Positions 35,301-50,300 are shown, counted from the first letter of the stretch. The stretch is DNA of 64,000 bases from Datnioides undecimradiatus (GCA_008933995.1 WARS01000013.1:3650721-3714720); one strand, 5' to 3'. Notes: generated from the sequence alone by a model not told the origin. Numbers and translations are program-made.

Positions 35301-38300
35301 TGTTTAAAACCTGTGCCATCATTTGTGCAGTTGCCCGGTGCAGGCTGTGGCCCTCAGATCCTGCCTTGTTGTAAGATCTCAGGAATTAAGCTTGCGAGTG
35401 AAAACGACATGTGGACGATGATCAAAACATTGCAAATCTTTTTCCTTCTTTAATATTTCCATTTGTATTTTTCTTTTTTTTTATCTATCATGCTGTTTTC
35501 TAACTGGAATTGGAAATTAGAATTTTCATTTTCTGGCCGGCTTTGTTTTCAAGGCTGGCCGCAGCTGACTAACGCCTCTCACTTGGTCAGCCAGAAGCCA
35601 TATTGTAACATTACGGCCTTGTGTCTTGTTCATGTCAGCCAGCAAATGGCTTTCCCAGCGTTGGTCTCCCATCTGTGCTGAGGTTACCCTGTTGATGGTT
35701 CCAGCCGATCTGTGTCGAGCAAGTTTACATTCCCCGGCCTTGAAGCGAGGCTGTTTCATACAGCTGCTGTCGCTGGTGGCTGTGTCACTGCAGAACAGTT
35801 GCACAATCGGAGGAATAATCATCCAACTGTTAATCGGTTGGAATCAGAAAGCAGCCTGGGTTCAGGTTTTTCACTTTTTACACTGCGCATAAACGCATGG
35901 ACCTCTATGAAGAGTCTTTGTGCTCCATGAAACCAGCTTTGTGAAGCTCACTGCGTATGTTCTGCTTTCCCTGCAACTTAATCTTCTTGAGTTTTTATGG
36001 TGGCAGTTTTGTCTTTGTTAAGCGTCCATTAATCCCCTTTTCCTTTAGTAACATCCCGATTAGAGATGCTATTACAGCAAACACAACTGACTTCGGTGTT
36101 GCAACCTCCCTCGCTAATAATAAGCCATCTCAGAGTGCACCAGAAACCCCCAGTGGGAACGGAGTGAAAGGAGCCAGAGCTAATACGACTGCTCACTGAT
36201 GTCTGTACACACACGTCAACAAATTAGGTCGCGCAAAAGGAAACAAACAACACGCTGGTGTAATTACAAGTTCAACTAATCGTAATGGATCAACCAGAAA
36301 ACGTTTAGGTACGGTCAAAGGATGCAATGCAGCAGTGGCCACTGGCCAGTAAACAGCAGCTGGCAGCCGCAGTGGCTGTGTGGGCCTGTTTCGCTGCAGA
36401 CGTTGTGACTTGTCAAAGCAAAGAAAGCACAGGTGTAATTAATAACGCTAATGACGGCTCTGCTTAATTTAAGTGCACCAGTAAATGAGCCATTGTGCAT
36501 TATAACAGGGCCCTGGAACTGCTGCACCAAACTGTGATTCAGCCATTGTTAATGTTATTAATCGCACCTGTGCTTCTCCTTCCCTGACATGTTAAAGTGT
36601 CTGCTGACTCACCGCCACCGGCCAGTGAATGGACCACTGTCTTTTTAGTGAATTTTAGTGCTCAGTTGGCTTCGTGTCCCTGCCTGAGTCCGAACTACAG
36701 GTACCACGGATGAGCCTCAGCTTGTGGTCATTGCTCTGCTGCTCGTTGTTTCTCTGGATCCCTATTGGTCGTTACCTCGGCATTAACTACTCTGTTGTAT
36801 TAGGCAGTATAGTTGACAGATGTTTGCGCTTAGACTAAACACAGTTAATTAAAGAGTAACAGTATTCCATTGCACCCCTTCTAAGAGGATTAAATCCATG
36901 AAACATTCAAATAAAAAGGACAATTGACTGTAAAATATAGGTAATGTTATGCTGCATCTAATATGCACATCCATGCTATTTTACTTATAGTGCTTGTGTC
37001 AGATGCTTGTCCTCTTTCATGACTGATGCACCTGCAGGATAATGACTGTTTAGCCTCTTTCCTACCCAGTGGCCTCAAACTTCCTCTGAAATGACTATTT
37101 ACCTCAGAGGTGATAATTGTTAAGTCTGCTTTAGAGCTGACAGATACTACCAAATGGCATTCAGCCTGACATGACTCATGCATACCATAGCGGAACAGTC
37201 CTTTGTGAGTGTCCTTGTTCGTGTTGTGTTTCTGTTCGGCACGTCGGAACAAATGAACCCTCTGCTAGCAGACGTCAAACATCCCATTGTGTTTTTGACA
37301 AACTGCCATCATTCTTAATAATCTGTAACTTCTTACTCCAGGAGTCCTTTCAGTGGTGCTTGGCTGGAGGTAATAACCATCTCCTCACCCCTCTTTTTTT
37401 CCCCTTTTTTTCCAGATTTTCCGCCGAGCAGACAAAAACGGTGAGTACATGATGTGTTCGGTGATGAAGTATTTGTCACAATGCATGCTTGTTATTTCCC
37501 CACATTCTTCCTGTTGTCGTTGCGCCTCAGACAATCTGGGCGGAGAAATGAAAGATTTGCATGAATTACTCCTCAAGTGAGGCTCTTTTTCTCTTCATGC
37601 TCTGACAAGTTTCTCCGCCCAATTAAAATGATGCTAAGATTCTGGATTATTGCCACGAAATAAAGCTCCCCTCTGTCAGTATCGACACAGATGACTTGGT
37701 GCTGTTTACAAATGGATGTGAGTCATGTTAACTCAGCCTGAGCCAAGTTTTTTTTTTTTTTTTTTTGTAGCAATGAATCACTGATAATATGGCTTTATTG
37801 GCTAGTGCAAACGAGGTAACCTAAGTTTAGAGACTACGCCTCATTCAACTGACTGCACACACATCCACCCATGCTGGTTCTCATGTGCAGGCATGTAAGT
37901 TGTATTCTCATCACACTTTTTGTGTAAGTTTCAAGTGTGACCACTGCTAATGTAATGCACCTTAAAGCAGGTAAGTGGCCAGAACAGTCTCTGGTTTTCA
38001 ATTCAAAAGTCTCATACTGTGCCGAAGGTTCTGTCCACTAAAGGCCAATTTGGAGCTTTTGCGACCAAATACATTGTCCTAAATTTGGTAAAACAGTGTG
38101 ACTGCTGCTACAAACCGACCAATCAGAAAATGGTGTGAAATTACCCTTAACACTCAAGGGCAACATTATAAGCAGCCACATATAACTGTGTGTATGTGTT
38201 CATATCTATCTATAGATAGCTAGATAGCTAGATAGCTAGATATATAGATAGATAGATAGATGAGCACCTAATCAGTAGTTCAAGTCAAATGTCTGTTCTA

Positions 38301-41300
38301 TATGAATGCACCGGCTAGTGTCAGGCTGTTTCTAAAATGCGTAACCATAGCAACGAGGATAGAGTCATAGCCTGCAACACATTAACAAGCTAACTTAGAG
38401 ACTAATTAGTATAATGAGTGACTTAAACATTGCTGTTGACCTATTTGGAGACAACACTGATGACTGGGATGCAGCAGGAAGGAGATTACACTGGGACGAA
38501 CATTCCTGATTTATAATGTTACAATATATTTCTAGTCTGGTCCTCAAATCTCTGCTAATATCTGCTATCCATCCAACTGATATTAAACAGTTTATGAAAG
38601 ATTGCAACCAAGATTGTGGTACTGTAAGGGAGGGATAGCACACTGCTAAAAGCTCCTGCAGGTTTGTGAGTTGAGGTGATCGAACCACAGAAGCATTAGA
38701 GGGGATCAAACAGGGTTTGCTGAAGTTACAATTTGTCTTAATATCTGCTGGATACTTGCGCACTGTGATGTTGAATTCATTCTGAGAGTTGGGTTGAGAT
38801 TAAATTACTTTTTCTTTTTGTTGTAACCACTTTCCCCCAAGCTGTCTCATCTAATTTTACTTGAGTGATTGTCTTGACTTTGTACGTTTCAGCAAGTCTC
38901 TGGAAATGTGACTGAACTTGTTCCATACAGCCGTAGGTTATTTTGTTGAAATGAAACATCTCTTGTGTGTGTGTGTGTGTGTGTGTGTGGTTTCTTCACT
39001 AAAATAGTTACTGTTGAGTCCAGAAAGAGATCTAATGCCTCTGAGTCTGTGGGACTGAAACGAAACTATTCTATATATTGCTATAATATTGCAACATAGC
39101 AAAAAAAAAGACCATTTGCAATGTTTCATCCACAAATCTTGCCTGATATACCCCCCTGACTGATTCATGAATGAAAATATTGCTTTACCACACATGGGCT
39201 TTTAAATATTCTTTCTGTAATAATAACTGTCCTTGCCTCCGCTGTTGCTGTGGCTCAGAATGTGCTGCCCATAAAGATATGTATTCCGGTCTAACAACAG
39301 ATAAAGTAAAATGCCAAAGCAAATCAACAAAAAGTGGACATCAATGGGACATTGTTGCATTTTCAGGCACTGTAATCAGCATGCCTCCACAGCAATCACT
39401 TCTCAACAGCTCTTAACCCTCGCTTTGGTGAGTCTCATGCATGGTCAATTGTTCTGTGGCTTCCGGCCAAATATATTCACCGTTTGATTTTAAGCTGTCA
39501 TTGCTGAAGCAGTTGGGGAGAATGGGGTGGGATGGTGGTGTGAGGGAAGGAGCAGCATGAACATAAAAGGAAAACACAGGGAAAATATGCAGCGCTACAT
39601 TCACTGCTCTTTATCTTTCAGTAATAAACACCACTGGGATTAGACTCTGTGTAATATCAACAAAATAAAGAAGAGGTCTACACAAGTAGGGCATCTTGAA
39701 TAATAAACCAGTATTTTATATAAATATTGTCTGCAGCTGAATGTAATATATAATGTACTGAGCAAACTGCACATTCATTTTGTTGACTTTTATTAGGCGC
39801 AACAATGTCAGAGCTAGTTTGACAAAACAAAAAGCAGCTCAAGATTAATTAACTTTATTTTTCTGGTGCTTTTGACTGTATTGCATGTTCTTCATCGACA
39901 CATGGATTTTGTCCCCTTGTCATAGAGATGTTGAAAATGTTGAAGCTTCGCTAAACTTTAATCTGTATCAACTCAATGGGTCAGATCTCAAGCAAGAGTA
40001 ATTAAATTACTGCGTAGGAAAGTAATTAGTTACCAGGTAAAGTATCTTTTTAATGTTTCTTTCAAGTGTCTAATTAATGCACACATACCTACATTATTTT
40101 AGTTTTGCACAGCATACAAGTTTATATGTCATTGTACCCATTATCAGTATAGTGATAGAGGTTATTAATACTGAGCTCAAGTTTCTACTTGAAAGCTACA
40201 CTTGTATTGTCTTGGTTCAACAGTAGGATTTAGCAGATGAAGACTAACACCTTGTTGGATGTACATGTTAACCAAACTTTCCTACAGTATTTAAGAAAGA
40301 TTTATGTTTGATGAACCCAATATTCTTCAGTTTGTGTTTGAAACATTAGAATCACAGTGACGAAAAACAAGTTAACCCAAGTTAACTCCAAATGTGCCGC
40401 CGGCGACACGTTGGCGCAAGTGGGCTTTGGATTCAAGTAGTTACATCACCGTTTGCGCTATTGGAAAACTTCTAACAGTTTCTGAAAGCTGAGACGTTGC
40501 GCTTTACAGCCAAAATGGTGTTATTAGGGTAGTTTCACTTGCCAATGTCCCGGAAGCCCGCAAAGCAGCCACTTCGTTCCCACTACACACACAGCAGTGG
40601 AGAAAGTTTCCATTTTATGGCCTGTTTACTCACATTGAGAAACAGACAACTGAATTTTATTGGAAATAGTTTTATACTCTTCAAATGTCAAATATAACAT
40701 GCATCTGCTATTCATGTATAATTGCAGTGTTGTTTGTTCACTAAAACTGTTCACTAAAACTCCAAAATCCATTTTTGTGTTTTTCAACTCACTGCCAAAG
40801 TGAGGTCGGCTGACATTAGATAAGCCGGCAGATCCAGCACCATGGATGTCTGCTGTTCTCTGCAGCTTCCCACTAACGTAGTTGAGGGTGTAAAGATAGA
40901 GAGTTGGGTGTGCTGCACAAATTATAAAGCCTTTTAAAGCAAATTTGTGATTTTTGATTCTATAAAAACAAAACAGACCTGTCTTGAATAATGTTGGAAA
41001 AGACTTTGAGTTGCGATAGTTTTATGCAGTGTAAGATTTTTAAAAACTGTGGAGAATTCAGTCTAGCCCAGTTTCATTTCATGTTCCCTGCAGATTGTAG
41101 TCCAAGAAATGAATGGTTTAAGACTAACTCTAACCTGCATGAAATCCTGAAGATAATTAGCCATCTTACATAACCTCAACTGTGTCACTGCCTAATTGGC
41201 AAAATGGTCACAGATCAGCAATCTTTTCGAAATTTATATGCATACCAGCTTAAAGTTAAGTTAAAAAGCTGCCCTCTTCCTCATAAAAATCAATCCAAAA

Positions 41301-44300
41301 CTTAAGTAAACCGTAAATTTTGCAGTAAAATGTTTATTTTGTCTCTTCATATATCTGTGTTTCCAATAGATAAAGAGCACACTTCACAGATTTTAATGAA
41401 CCTCTCCACTCGCCTGACCTCTCCTCTGATGGTGAGGACCAGTGAGCTTCAGACTATCAGTGAAGTGGAGAATCGGGAGGGAGGAGGATACGCTAAAAGC
41501 AGCATGCAGACTTAAATCAGGATATGGAAGCTAAAAGGAAGCTTATCTCACAGATTTTCTCACAGATGGCCTGGTGGAACATATCCTAAGTAGAGCATTG
41601 ATGCTAAGAATACCAGAATCTAAAATGGTTTGGGTATACAGTTGTGAATGGGAGTTTACCATAAAGAAACAAGAGCTAACGCATTAAGTAATGCTAGTTG
41701 CTTTTGAAGCTGTGATGCATTTGTGGGAATTTATAAACCACTTAGGAGAGGCTGCAATGGGACTAACCTTTGGAGAGATAAGAGTGCGGCCTACTTTGTG
41801 CCCTACTTTACAGGACTTTCTCACTCGCTCATTTGATTCTTGTTTACTCTCATCCTTTGAGCAATTTGTTTAGACCATTCTGACTTTTGTTTCAGCGTCA
41901 AGGAAAAAAGTTCACGTACGTCTGTGTCCTGCTGCGTTGACGAATCAGGACACTCACACGCTTCCTCACCTTGAAATTCTTAAGTGTTTTTTTTTTTTTG
42001 GCTAAGTATTAATGAGCAATTTATGCATAATGCTTTTGACTCAACCCACAGTGTGATTAATAGTTACTTTCTTTTGCTGTAATAATGGGGTGTCCTGGGG
42101 GATAAAGTGCTGGATGAAAGCTTTAACTGTTTAGACGTTTGTCCAATTTAAAGGAGGATGTCACACAGTTAGATGTGCTGAGAATATTCATGGCCACATC
42201 TGCCCTCAGCGTACTGGCGTGTTATTATTATCAAATGAATCAGCTGTACAGACAAATTGCTTCAGTGACAAATTGCAGTATATATTTGTGCCACATGTTC
42301 CCTGTACTGCTTACGAGTCTACCCTTTACCCTTTTTTCCTTTTATTTTTTCTTGTCTATAGAAATCACCTGATAGGCAAAATGCACACTCTTTTCAGGTG
42401 CCCTTGCAACAAGTTTTACCTTATTCAGACAGAAACAAACATCAGCAGATTGCATGGAAAAAATAAATAAAGCATGAATATTATTTTGAGTAATCAAAAA
42501 TAAACAAAGGGGGTTTTTTTGTTTTTGTTCTTTTTTAAAATCAAAAGGCCTCTGTTCTCTTTAGAACCAGGTCAACAACACTTGCAGATTTGGTGTGATT
42601 CATTATATTCATAGTCATGCAGAGTATGATGAAGCTATTCACAAGAAAAATAACCATTATATGAAAATGTTCCAGGAATAGCTTCACAATAGCTGGAAAC
42701 ATGACAGGAGCAATGCTTTATAAGTTATGTTCATAATATACATAATGTGTATGTTATGAATGTTTTTGGAATCTCTGATCTACTTAGAGAGCCAATGCTC
42801 CTTATATGTCACTGGGCCGTGCATGAATGATTTATTCATTTAAAGGCATCAGCTGGCGTTTGTGTTTAGTAACTGGATACTGCAGCTGCTCTGATAGGCC
42901 GATGATATAATAATCGTTATTTATAGAGCACTTTTCAAAACCTAATGTACAAAGTGCTTCACAGAAAGCAACTTCAAATAAAACACTCTCAGGGATAAAT
43001 TTAAAAAAAAAACAGCACTGATCAATGGCTGGGTGACCTAATGCATAAATATACTGTTTGATGATGGTTGTTGTACATGGGTTGTTCTAAGTTAAAATAA
43101 CAAAGTTTGAATTCTAGGGTCAAGAAAAATGAATTTATACATTACAGGAAAACACTATATTAGTTAATATACATGTGCAACGATTCATTTCTGCTGATTT
43201 TGCTTCATGTTGGTCCTTTCTAATTTCCTGTTTTATTTTGAAAATACACACCTGTTGTTTTAGTTCTCTTTATTTCCTGTTTTTGTATGTTCCCCCTATT
43301 CAGATTATCTGTGATGTCCTTTATTGGTTTTACTGGTGTCTCACTAGTCTCCCCTCCCTTCTGTATGTAAACCATGTGTTTTACTCCCTCAGTTTGTCTT
43401 TGTTCCTTATGCTTAGCAGTCCAGCCTCAATCTTTGTCTTTGTCTGTATTTGGATCTTTTTGTTTCCTTGGAAATTGCATGTTGATAACATTGATTCTTT
43501 CTAGTTCCTTTAAGGACTGCTCTCCTGTTTCTCGACCCCATAAGCCTTTTGCGACTACAACTCTTTGTTTTTCAGTTCCTTCTTGACCTAAGTCTTTATG
43601 ACATGTTGTAGAAAACAACTAACAGCAGATATGGGTCCGCATAGCAGCATTTTCAGTGTATCATCTCTTGACATTTCCCTCAACCTGTTCTACTTATCAA
43701 GTCACCTCAGGTGGGTTCCTGACCCCAAAGCTGAGAAACTTTACCCCCAAGACAACAAATCAGTGCAGAACAGCTCAAGAAATACAGGCCCAGTGATAAA
43801 TAATACAGCTGTGTAACACTACATAAATGATAAACATCACCTAACAATGATGCTTGACTGAACAAGGGTGTCCTGTTTGGCAGAGAAGTGTTACATCAAT
43901 TCCACCATCCTCCCAGTTCATCCTTCCAGCCTTCCTTAAAGTCATCAACAGAGCTGCAAGGGAGGGATTCTGCAATTGGTACTGAGAGGAGACAGACAGG
44001 TGTGAATATTAAGATTACACATAATCCCCGCCCCCACCTGACCATGGCTTTTCTCTGCCAGTCCCTTGCAAATGCAATCTTTTAATGCCATCTGTCACCG
44101 TCATCCCTTGAGGTAGTGCAGGGTGAGATTTGAAGCAAGATTACTGTTCGGCATTTAATATATGTCAAACAACTATACATTCATTTATTTTGCCATTTCT
44201 TCACCAAATACAATGTTCACTTGACCTCTTAGGCACGTTTAAAATATATACCATAGTATAATTACACTACACACTACACTACACTACACGTTACTTTCAA

Positions 44301-47300
44301 ATGTCTTCCTTGTTCCATCTTTATTATGATATCATAAAAAACAAACTTTATTAACTTCTCTAAAGCACATCTAGCTTTAGGTGTGTTGTCTTTGAAATTG
44401 AGGTGCTCTTTTGTGTGCAGCTGTCTTTTCCACAAGTTTTGCTGGGATTGAGTTCTGGGCTCTCCCGGTTTCAAGTAACTGAATGAATGCATCTTTTGGC
44501 AGAATTCAGATGGGCTTGGTTATTCTTTTTCCTACCCTACAGAACAGCCCTGACATGTACGAAATAGAGGTGTTGGTCACATGCAAGGATTGACCAGAAC
44601 CTGCCAGAAATTCCCATAGTTCCTTCAATGTGTCTGTTGGCCTCTTGGTAGCCTCCCCAATAAGTTTTCTCCTCATCCTCTGATCAACTTTGGAGGCTCA
44701 TCCTGATTGTTGCAACGTCTCTGTGCTGCTACACTTTAAGGACTTATTGATGATGGACATTTAACCCAGAACTGTCAAAGCAAATGGAGGGGACTGCCAG
44801 CAGTCATCATTAGTCCATCAAACGAAATATCAAGAGTGTCACTTTTGAGCATAGCTGCTGCCTGTCTGGCACCCCAAATATAGGAAGCCTTCCAAATAAC
44901 AACACTGTGAGAGGACGAAGTCATTCTTACTTAGTTTAGTTGAAGCTGTAGACCTGGAGAGAACACTAGTCGTTGACCATGCGCATTGTGTTTGTTGGGC
45001 CTTCTAGAAAGACATTTTCAGTAAACATAATATTTTGAAGCAAACAACATGAGCTACAGAATTTTATTACTTTACACACTGATTACTTTAGCTTAGCAGT
45101 TAGCCTTGGCTTCTCTCGCCCCCTATGGCTCTCCTACTGTCACTTGAGAATGTCATTTTTGCTATTCCTCAGCCTCCTTTGCGATAATGGTACACGTAGT
45201 AAATGTAGTGTATTCACCATGTTGGAGGCAATATTTGGTAAATTAGAAGTGGTTGTTTGCACTATGGAAACTCAGTGGTTAGCGTCTGTTGCCAACCATT
45301 CCTCAGTGGCTCTTGCAGACTGATCATGTGTAGCTCTTATTAGCTTTCCCCTGGCAGCTCTCAAGCAGCCTGGGTGGCTGACTACCCAAACAAAGCATTA
45401 CCCCAAGGAGAAGCCCACCATTTACCATCAAAAGGGTCCATGTTGTATAACCACTCCCCACTCAGTGACACATCTGCTGAGAAAGTAGCTCTGATATTGA
45501 CAGCTCCATTTTGAAGAAAGTAGCAACACCAGCAACCATAGTCAGTGGTATGCCAACCTTTGGCATACCACTGACTATGGTTGCAAAAATTACTGCTGAG
45601 TTGGTGTGTATATATGCAAAGATGGTGCTGGGCCCCTGAGCTTTCCCACTGATTATGCATTCTTCCCACTGTGGGTAAATTGGCAATTGTACAAAAATTT
45701 CTGTTTGCGAAACAAATCCATCAAAACCCAGAGTTCAGACCTGGAGGCACAGTTGCAGACCTGCAAACATCTCTGTGCAAGCACTGGAACATTTACCCAT
45801 TAGGTTTGATTGGCAAATGACACTCCACAAAATGTGATGAGGTGCCCTCTAGGGTTCCCCTCCAGTAGACAAAACCTGATGAAGTGCCCCCTGTGTTGCC
45901 CTCTCATTTGACAAAACATTCTTTGAATTGATTTCTTTGGTAAGCAATTCATTTTTAAGATTTATTCTATATTTCTGACCAAGAAGGAGGGTCACAGAGT
46001 CAAATTGGAAAAAAAAAAACTTTTCCTTGAGGTCAAAAAAAGTGTTTGAATTCCAGTCAAAGGTTTGGTCTTGCTCTTTAAGTGGAGTGTGAAAAAGTAT
46101 ATTGAGAACGTGAGGAAGATAACAAAAAAGATCTGTCTGGAAAAAGAGGGAAAGTAGGCCAAAGTGACAAGGGCAAAGCATTGTCTCAGCCAGCATATTA
46201 CGCATTCTGGTCAGAGGTAATGACGAGCAGTGTCAAAGAGGCTCCAGCTGAACAGATGGTCTTCCAGCATGCCCTTGAGTTTTCAGCTTTGCCGAGTCAG
46301 CCGACTGGAACTCCATGGCATCGTAAATGCTCTCATTTTACCTTCTCTTTGCGGAGACAGGGTCATTATTTGGGCAGATTACTCAATCAGGTTATGAAGC
46401 AGTTGTCTTGTACCCAGAAGATTTAGAACTGGGGCCATGTAAAAGAAAAAATGGTGACAGTTCAGTAAAGACATGGCTGGCTGGCTTTTGTTTGTCTCAG
46501 TAGCTGTCTGACCCTCTGTGTGCCTGATTCAACAAATACTTCACTGTCATACTCATTTGTCTGTGTGCCATCAAGGCTCCATTTTATCACCCTGACCACT
46601 CTGTTCTGTCTTTCATTCACATTGACTGAATGACTGAGTGCCCAGCTCTCTCCAATATACTGCTGATTGCCTGAGCGTCTGTCTTGGCTCAGAAATGTTC
46701 TCAGAGAGAGGAGTCTATCTGTTGCTCTGGACTGTTTTCCGTGCATTAAAACATCTAGCAATTTCTCTCTGGCAGGCTAACTGCTGACTGATCTACAGTT
46801 TGTAATCTGTGCCAGCAGCCAGATTGATAGTAGGCTCACAAAGGAGCACTACTTCACAGATGACAACAAGCTTTATTTATCTGCTGTTATTGATTGTCCT
46901 GTGCATTGTCTGTTGCAACAAGCTGTTCTAACAGTTAACTAGTCTTAGGAGAAGAAGAAAATAACAATCTGCTGACATTATGAATGGCAGGGTCTTTAAC
47001 TCTGAGTTGACCATGCAGCTGCTGATTAGAAATTTCAGAGTTTCACAATGGCTTATACAACCAGCATATTTGAGGTTGAAATAGTTGTGTTGTGTTTCAG
47101 TGGAATTCACAAACCCAAACTGTCAAAATTTGCTCAACTAATGCAATTAGCTGATTTTCCAGGAAATAAAAATGAACAGTAAAATCAAAAACACTGGCTC
47201 CTCCTTGTCAAATGATAAATGTGTATTAATTGCATTGAATATATATATATATTTTTTTTGGTTGGTTTGTTGGTTTCTATGTAATGTGGACTCAGATCAA

Positions 47301-50300
47301 GAGTAGAATGTACGGAAGAAAAGGTAGAGAGGTCATAAATGAAACCAACAACTCATTTACAGTGAGGTGGTGCTCATCATGTCTACAGACTTATGTGCAT
47401 CACAACAGATGTATACTATAGGGAGAGAAGTCATTGTTCCCTAAGTTAGCTCTCTTACATTTGCTTTGGCTGAGACCAACAGCAATAACAGCCAGTCTTG
47501 GCCAAAGTGAGCTTTTATATCTATCTAAATACATATCTAACATTTATATGTAGCAAAGCTTTTCATGCAGGCATCCATGAAAATATTCTCAAATGAATAA
47601 TGGTCTTGTGTTATAATTTGTTTTAAGATACTGAACTGATTATCCAGACTTTTAAGCAACACTTATTGCACTTATTGCCATTATGCATTTCTGTAATGAC
47701 GTAGGCTTGTACCTGCTCTGTGTTTCAGATGATGGCAAACTGTCATTTGATGAGTTTAATGCTTACTTTGCTGATGGTATCCTGACTACTGAGGAACTAC
47801 AGGAGCTCTTCTACTCCATAGATGGCCGACAAAATAAGTAAGTCTTTCTTGTTTTTTTGATCCTTTTGCTTTGAAATTAAGCAAGTTGATTAATGTTTTT
47901 TCCTCTACAAGTGCCACATTGCACATAAATTGCCTCACAACAGTGCCTTTTGCACTGAAAAAAAGAAAAAAGACAGAACAGCAAGTGTTTGGAGCTTAAA
48001 GGCATGGTTAATGTGTTCCTTTCAAACCATCAGTTACAGGCTAAATGCCTCACAGCTGGATGGTGGTCCTCAGTAAACATGAGCCTGTAACCAAACTCAA
48101 GCAGGCAGAATTAATGTTTATGCCTTTTCTTTGGACATAAAATACTATAAAATACTCCCCCAAAATTGCAATCAAAGCAATCAGCCTTGGGGCAGCTTCT
48201 GAAATCACTGGTCCGCAGGGAATGTTTAACTCAGAGCACCCTCAGAGGAAAAGATCATGTCCCCCTGCTGTTGTACATGTAACGGTCTTACATTTCATGT
48301 TTCTTATGTAGCCAGCTGTCTTAATTGTCTGTGAAAGCTCTGTCTTCTTAAGACATTTTGCTGCCTTTTTCTCCTCTTTGGACTGAGACTGAAAAAGACT
48401 TTTTAACTGGGCTATCAAACAGTGCTGTATGCAATCAACTCAAGTCAAATAATGAATTCACTGTGATTGTTACATCTGTGTGAGTCTCAGAAGATGGCAT
48501 TAACATGCATAAACAATCCCACACGTGCAACTAAAAGCATATTGAGCCACATAGTTTTGTACTGAACCAATCAGAGCGAGTTAAGGTGGTTACAGTAACA
48601 AGTCTGCACTTATATTTGTTGTGTTCCAACAGTGAGTAATAAATTGCGTTTGGTCATGATGTTGCACTGGGGCTGTTACTCATGCAGCACACCAGACCTC
48701 TCTAAACATGCTCGAAGCTCTGAAACAGTTAGCATGAGCTGAGGTCTGAGGTCTGATGTCCAATTAAAAGGTGTTCTTGAATTAACTATTACAGCTATTA
48801 CTTCTGAAGGGTATCCAAAAACCGCAGGCTTTTGTGAAGCTGCTTAAAGAATATAATCCATAAATATAGTCCAGAAAAAAAAAATATTGCAAACACAGAA
48901 AAGATTAATAACCTCTTTGTTCCTTGCAGTGGTAGCCTGCAACAGAGATGTGCTGGGACTTACTGTGTTATCAAAATGGAAATTCACAACAGAATCTGAA
49001 AAACAAGAAATACTTTGTTTTGACCACAGACACCGTGTGAGCCTTCTAATAGCACAAACCATTAACCAGCTTCACTTATGGTCTCTGTCGACAGTGAAAA
49101 TGGTCTGGAAAATGCCATTAAAGCAACAGGGGATTTTTTTTTTTTAGCAGTGGTACTGCCTTTATCAAACTGTGATACTAAGAACAATTTAGCCTCCAAT
49201 GTAATCATTCCTGCCATGACTGGTAAACAAAGAGGTATTGATTTGAATGTTTCTTCATCTGTGGATTAAGTAAAAAGAAAAGAAGAACAATTCCAATTGC
49301 TTTAACGTGCTTTTCTAGCCTTTTCAGTTACAAAGTGCTCAACATGTACTGTCCAAGGCAGAGCAAATGTCAGCTCGTGTTTTACTTAAAGGTGTAGTCG
49401 TAGACCTTTTCACATTCATGCACGTCTGTCACACTGCCACAGCCAAACGATTCACAAAAGGCTCATTTAGCCTACAAATCTCTGTTTTTCACAGTATACA
49501 GAGGTTTTAAATCCTGGTGTCTGGTGTGATATTCCCCAGTTAGAGCAGTTGTAGTGATGCGTTTTACATTAGCCAGCAAAGACTGATGTGCCAGTGCTGA
49601 AGGGACCATAGTGATGTGGGCGCTACAGTAGTTGGCAGCATGGCGGAGCCCGTGGTGTCATATGTACGTCAAAAGAGTTTGTTTAATTACTCTCACTTGC
49701 AAAAGGAGCAGACCAAATTCATGCACTATAGCTTTAATGACGAGGACGTAGTCTTAACTAACTTGTGCTATGGATTTTTAATTCTTGACACGTTCAACAT
49801 GTGTGTGTCTGTGTGTGCCAACAGTATGAACTGCGTTGTTGGGAGACTCACAATTTGTCTATCAGAAGTAAAGAGCAGCATGACTGTGACTTCTCCTCAT
49901 TAACTTTCACACCAGCTTTCTCATTTACCTCCTCTTCTCTTCTGCCCCGCAGCAATCTGGACACCGACAAGCTTTCAGGTTTGTGGCAACGTGATTTGTC
50001 TGATTTTATGCATCACGGTACATTAATTCCTGCAAAACTGCTGTCTCCAGAATTCGCCAACATCAGTGATTGCTGTCTTATCTGAGTGGTTGTATTTTGG
50101 TTAGCAGCACAGAAAACCTCAAAGCAATAACTTAACATATTTGGATGTAGCTGAGCTGTCTGTTTAAATATAAAGCAACAGCCAGGAGATGGCTAGCTTA
50201 GCTTAGCATAGAGGCAGGAAATCACTGAACACTATGACATGTTCTTTTGTACAGATTAAACAAATGGGACATAAGATGTGAATTAAGATTGTGTCATGCT

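Larger units (their letters stand above)
37441..47728 (+). other. NECAB3 intron 2 (10.3 kb)
   Basis: Longest intron in the window. It holds GATA-type repeats (38202-38262), a GT tract (38964-38989), a possible dispersed repeat at 42905-43015, a pyrimidine-rich repeat-like block (43170-43600), a Tc1 transposase remnant (44500-44700), and a perfect hairpin (45532-45584). The remainder shows no recognisable gene. Confidence 0.5.

Noticed and set aside
38202..38262. Possible CRISPR-like or satellite array
   Set aside because: It is a simple GATA tetranucleotide repeat; no spacers, and the genome is eukaryotic.
45382..45686. Minus-strand frames with a membrane-protein-like stretch ([20 protein letters not shown])
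   Set aside because: I considered a decayed transporter retrocopy, but similarity was too weak and part of the stretch is simply the perfect palindrome read through.
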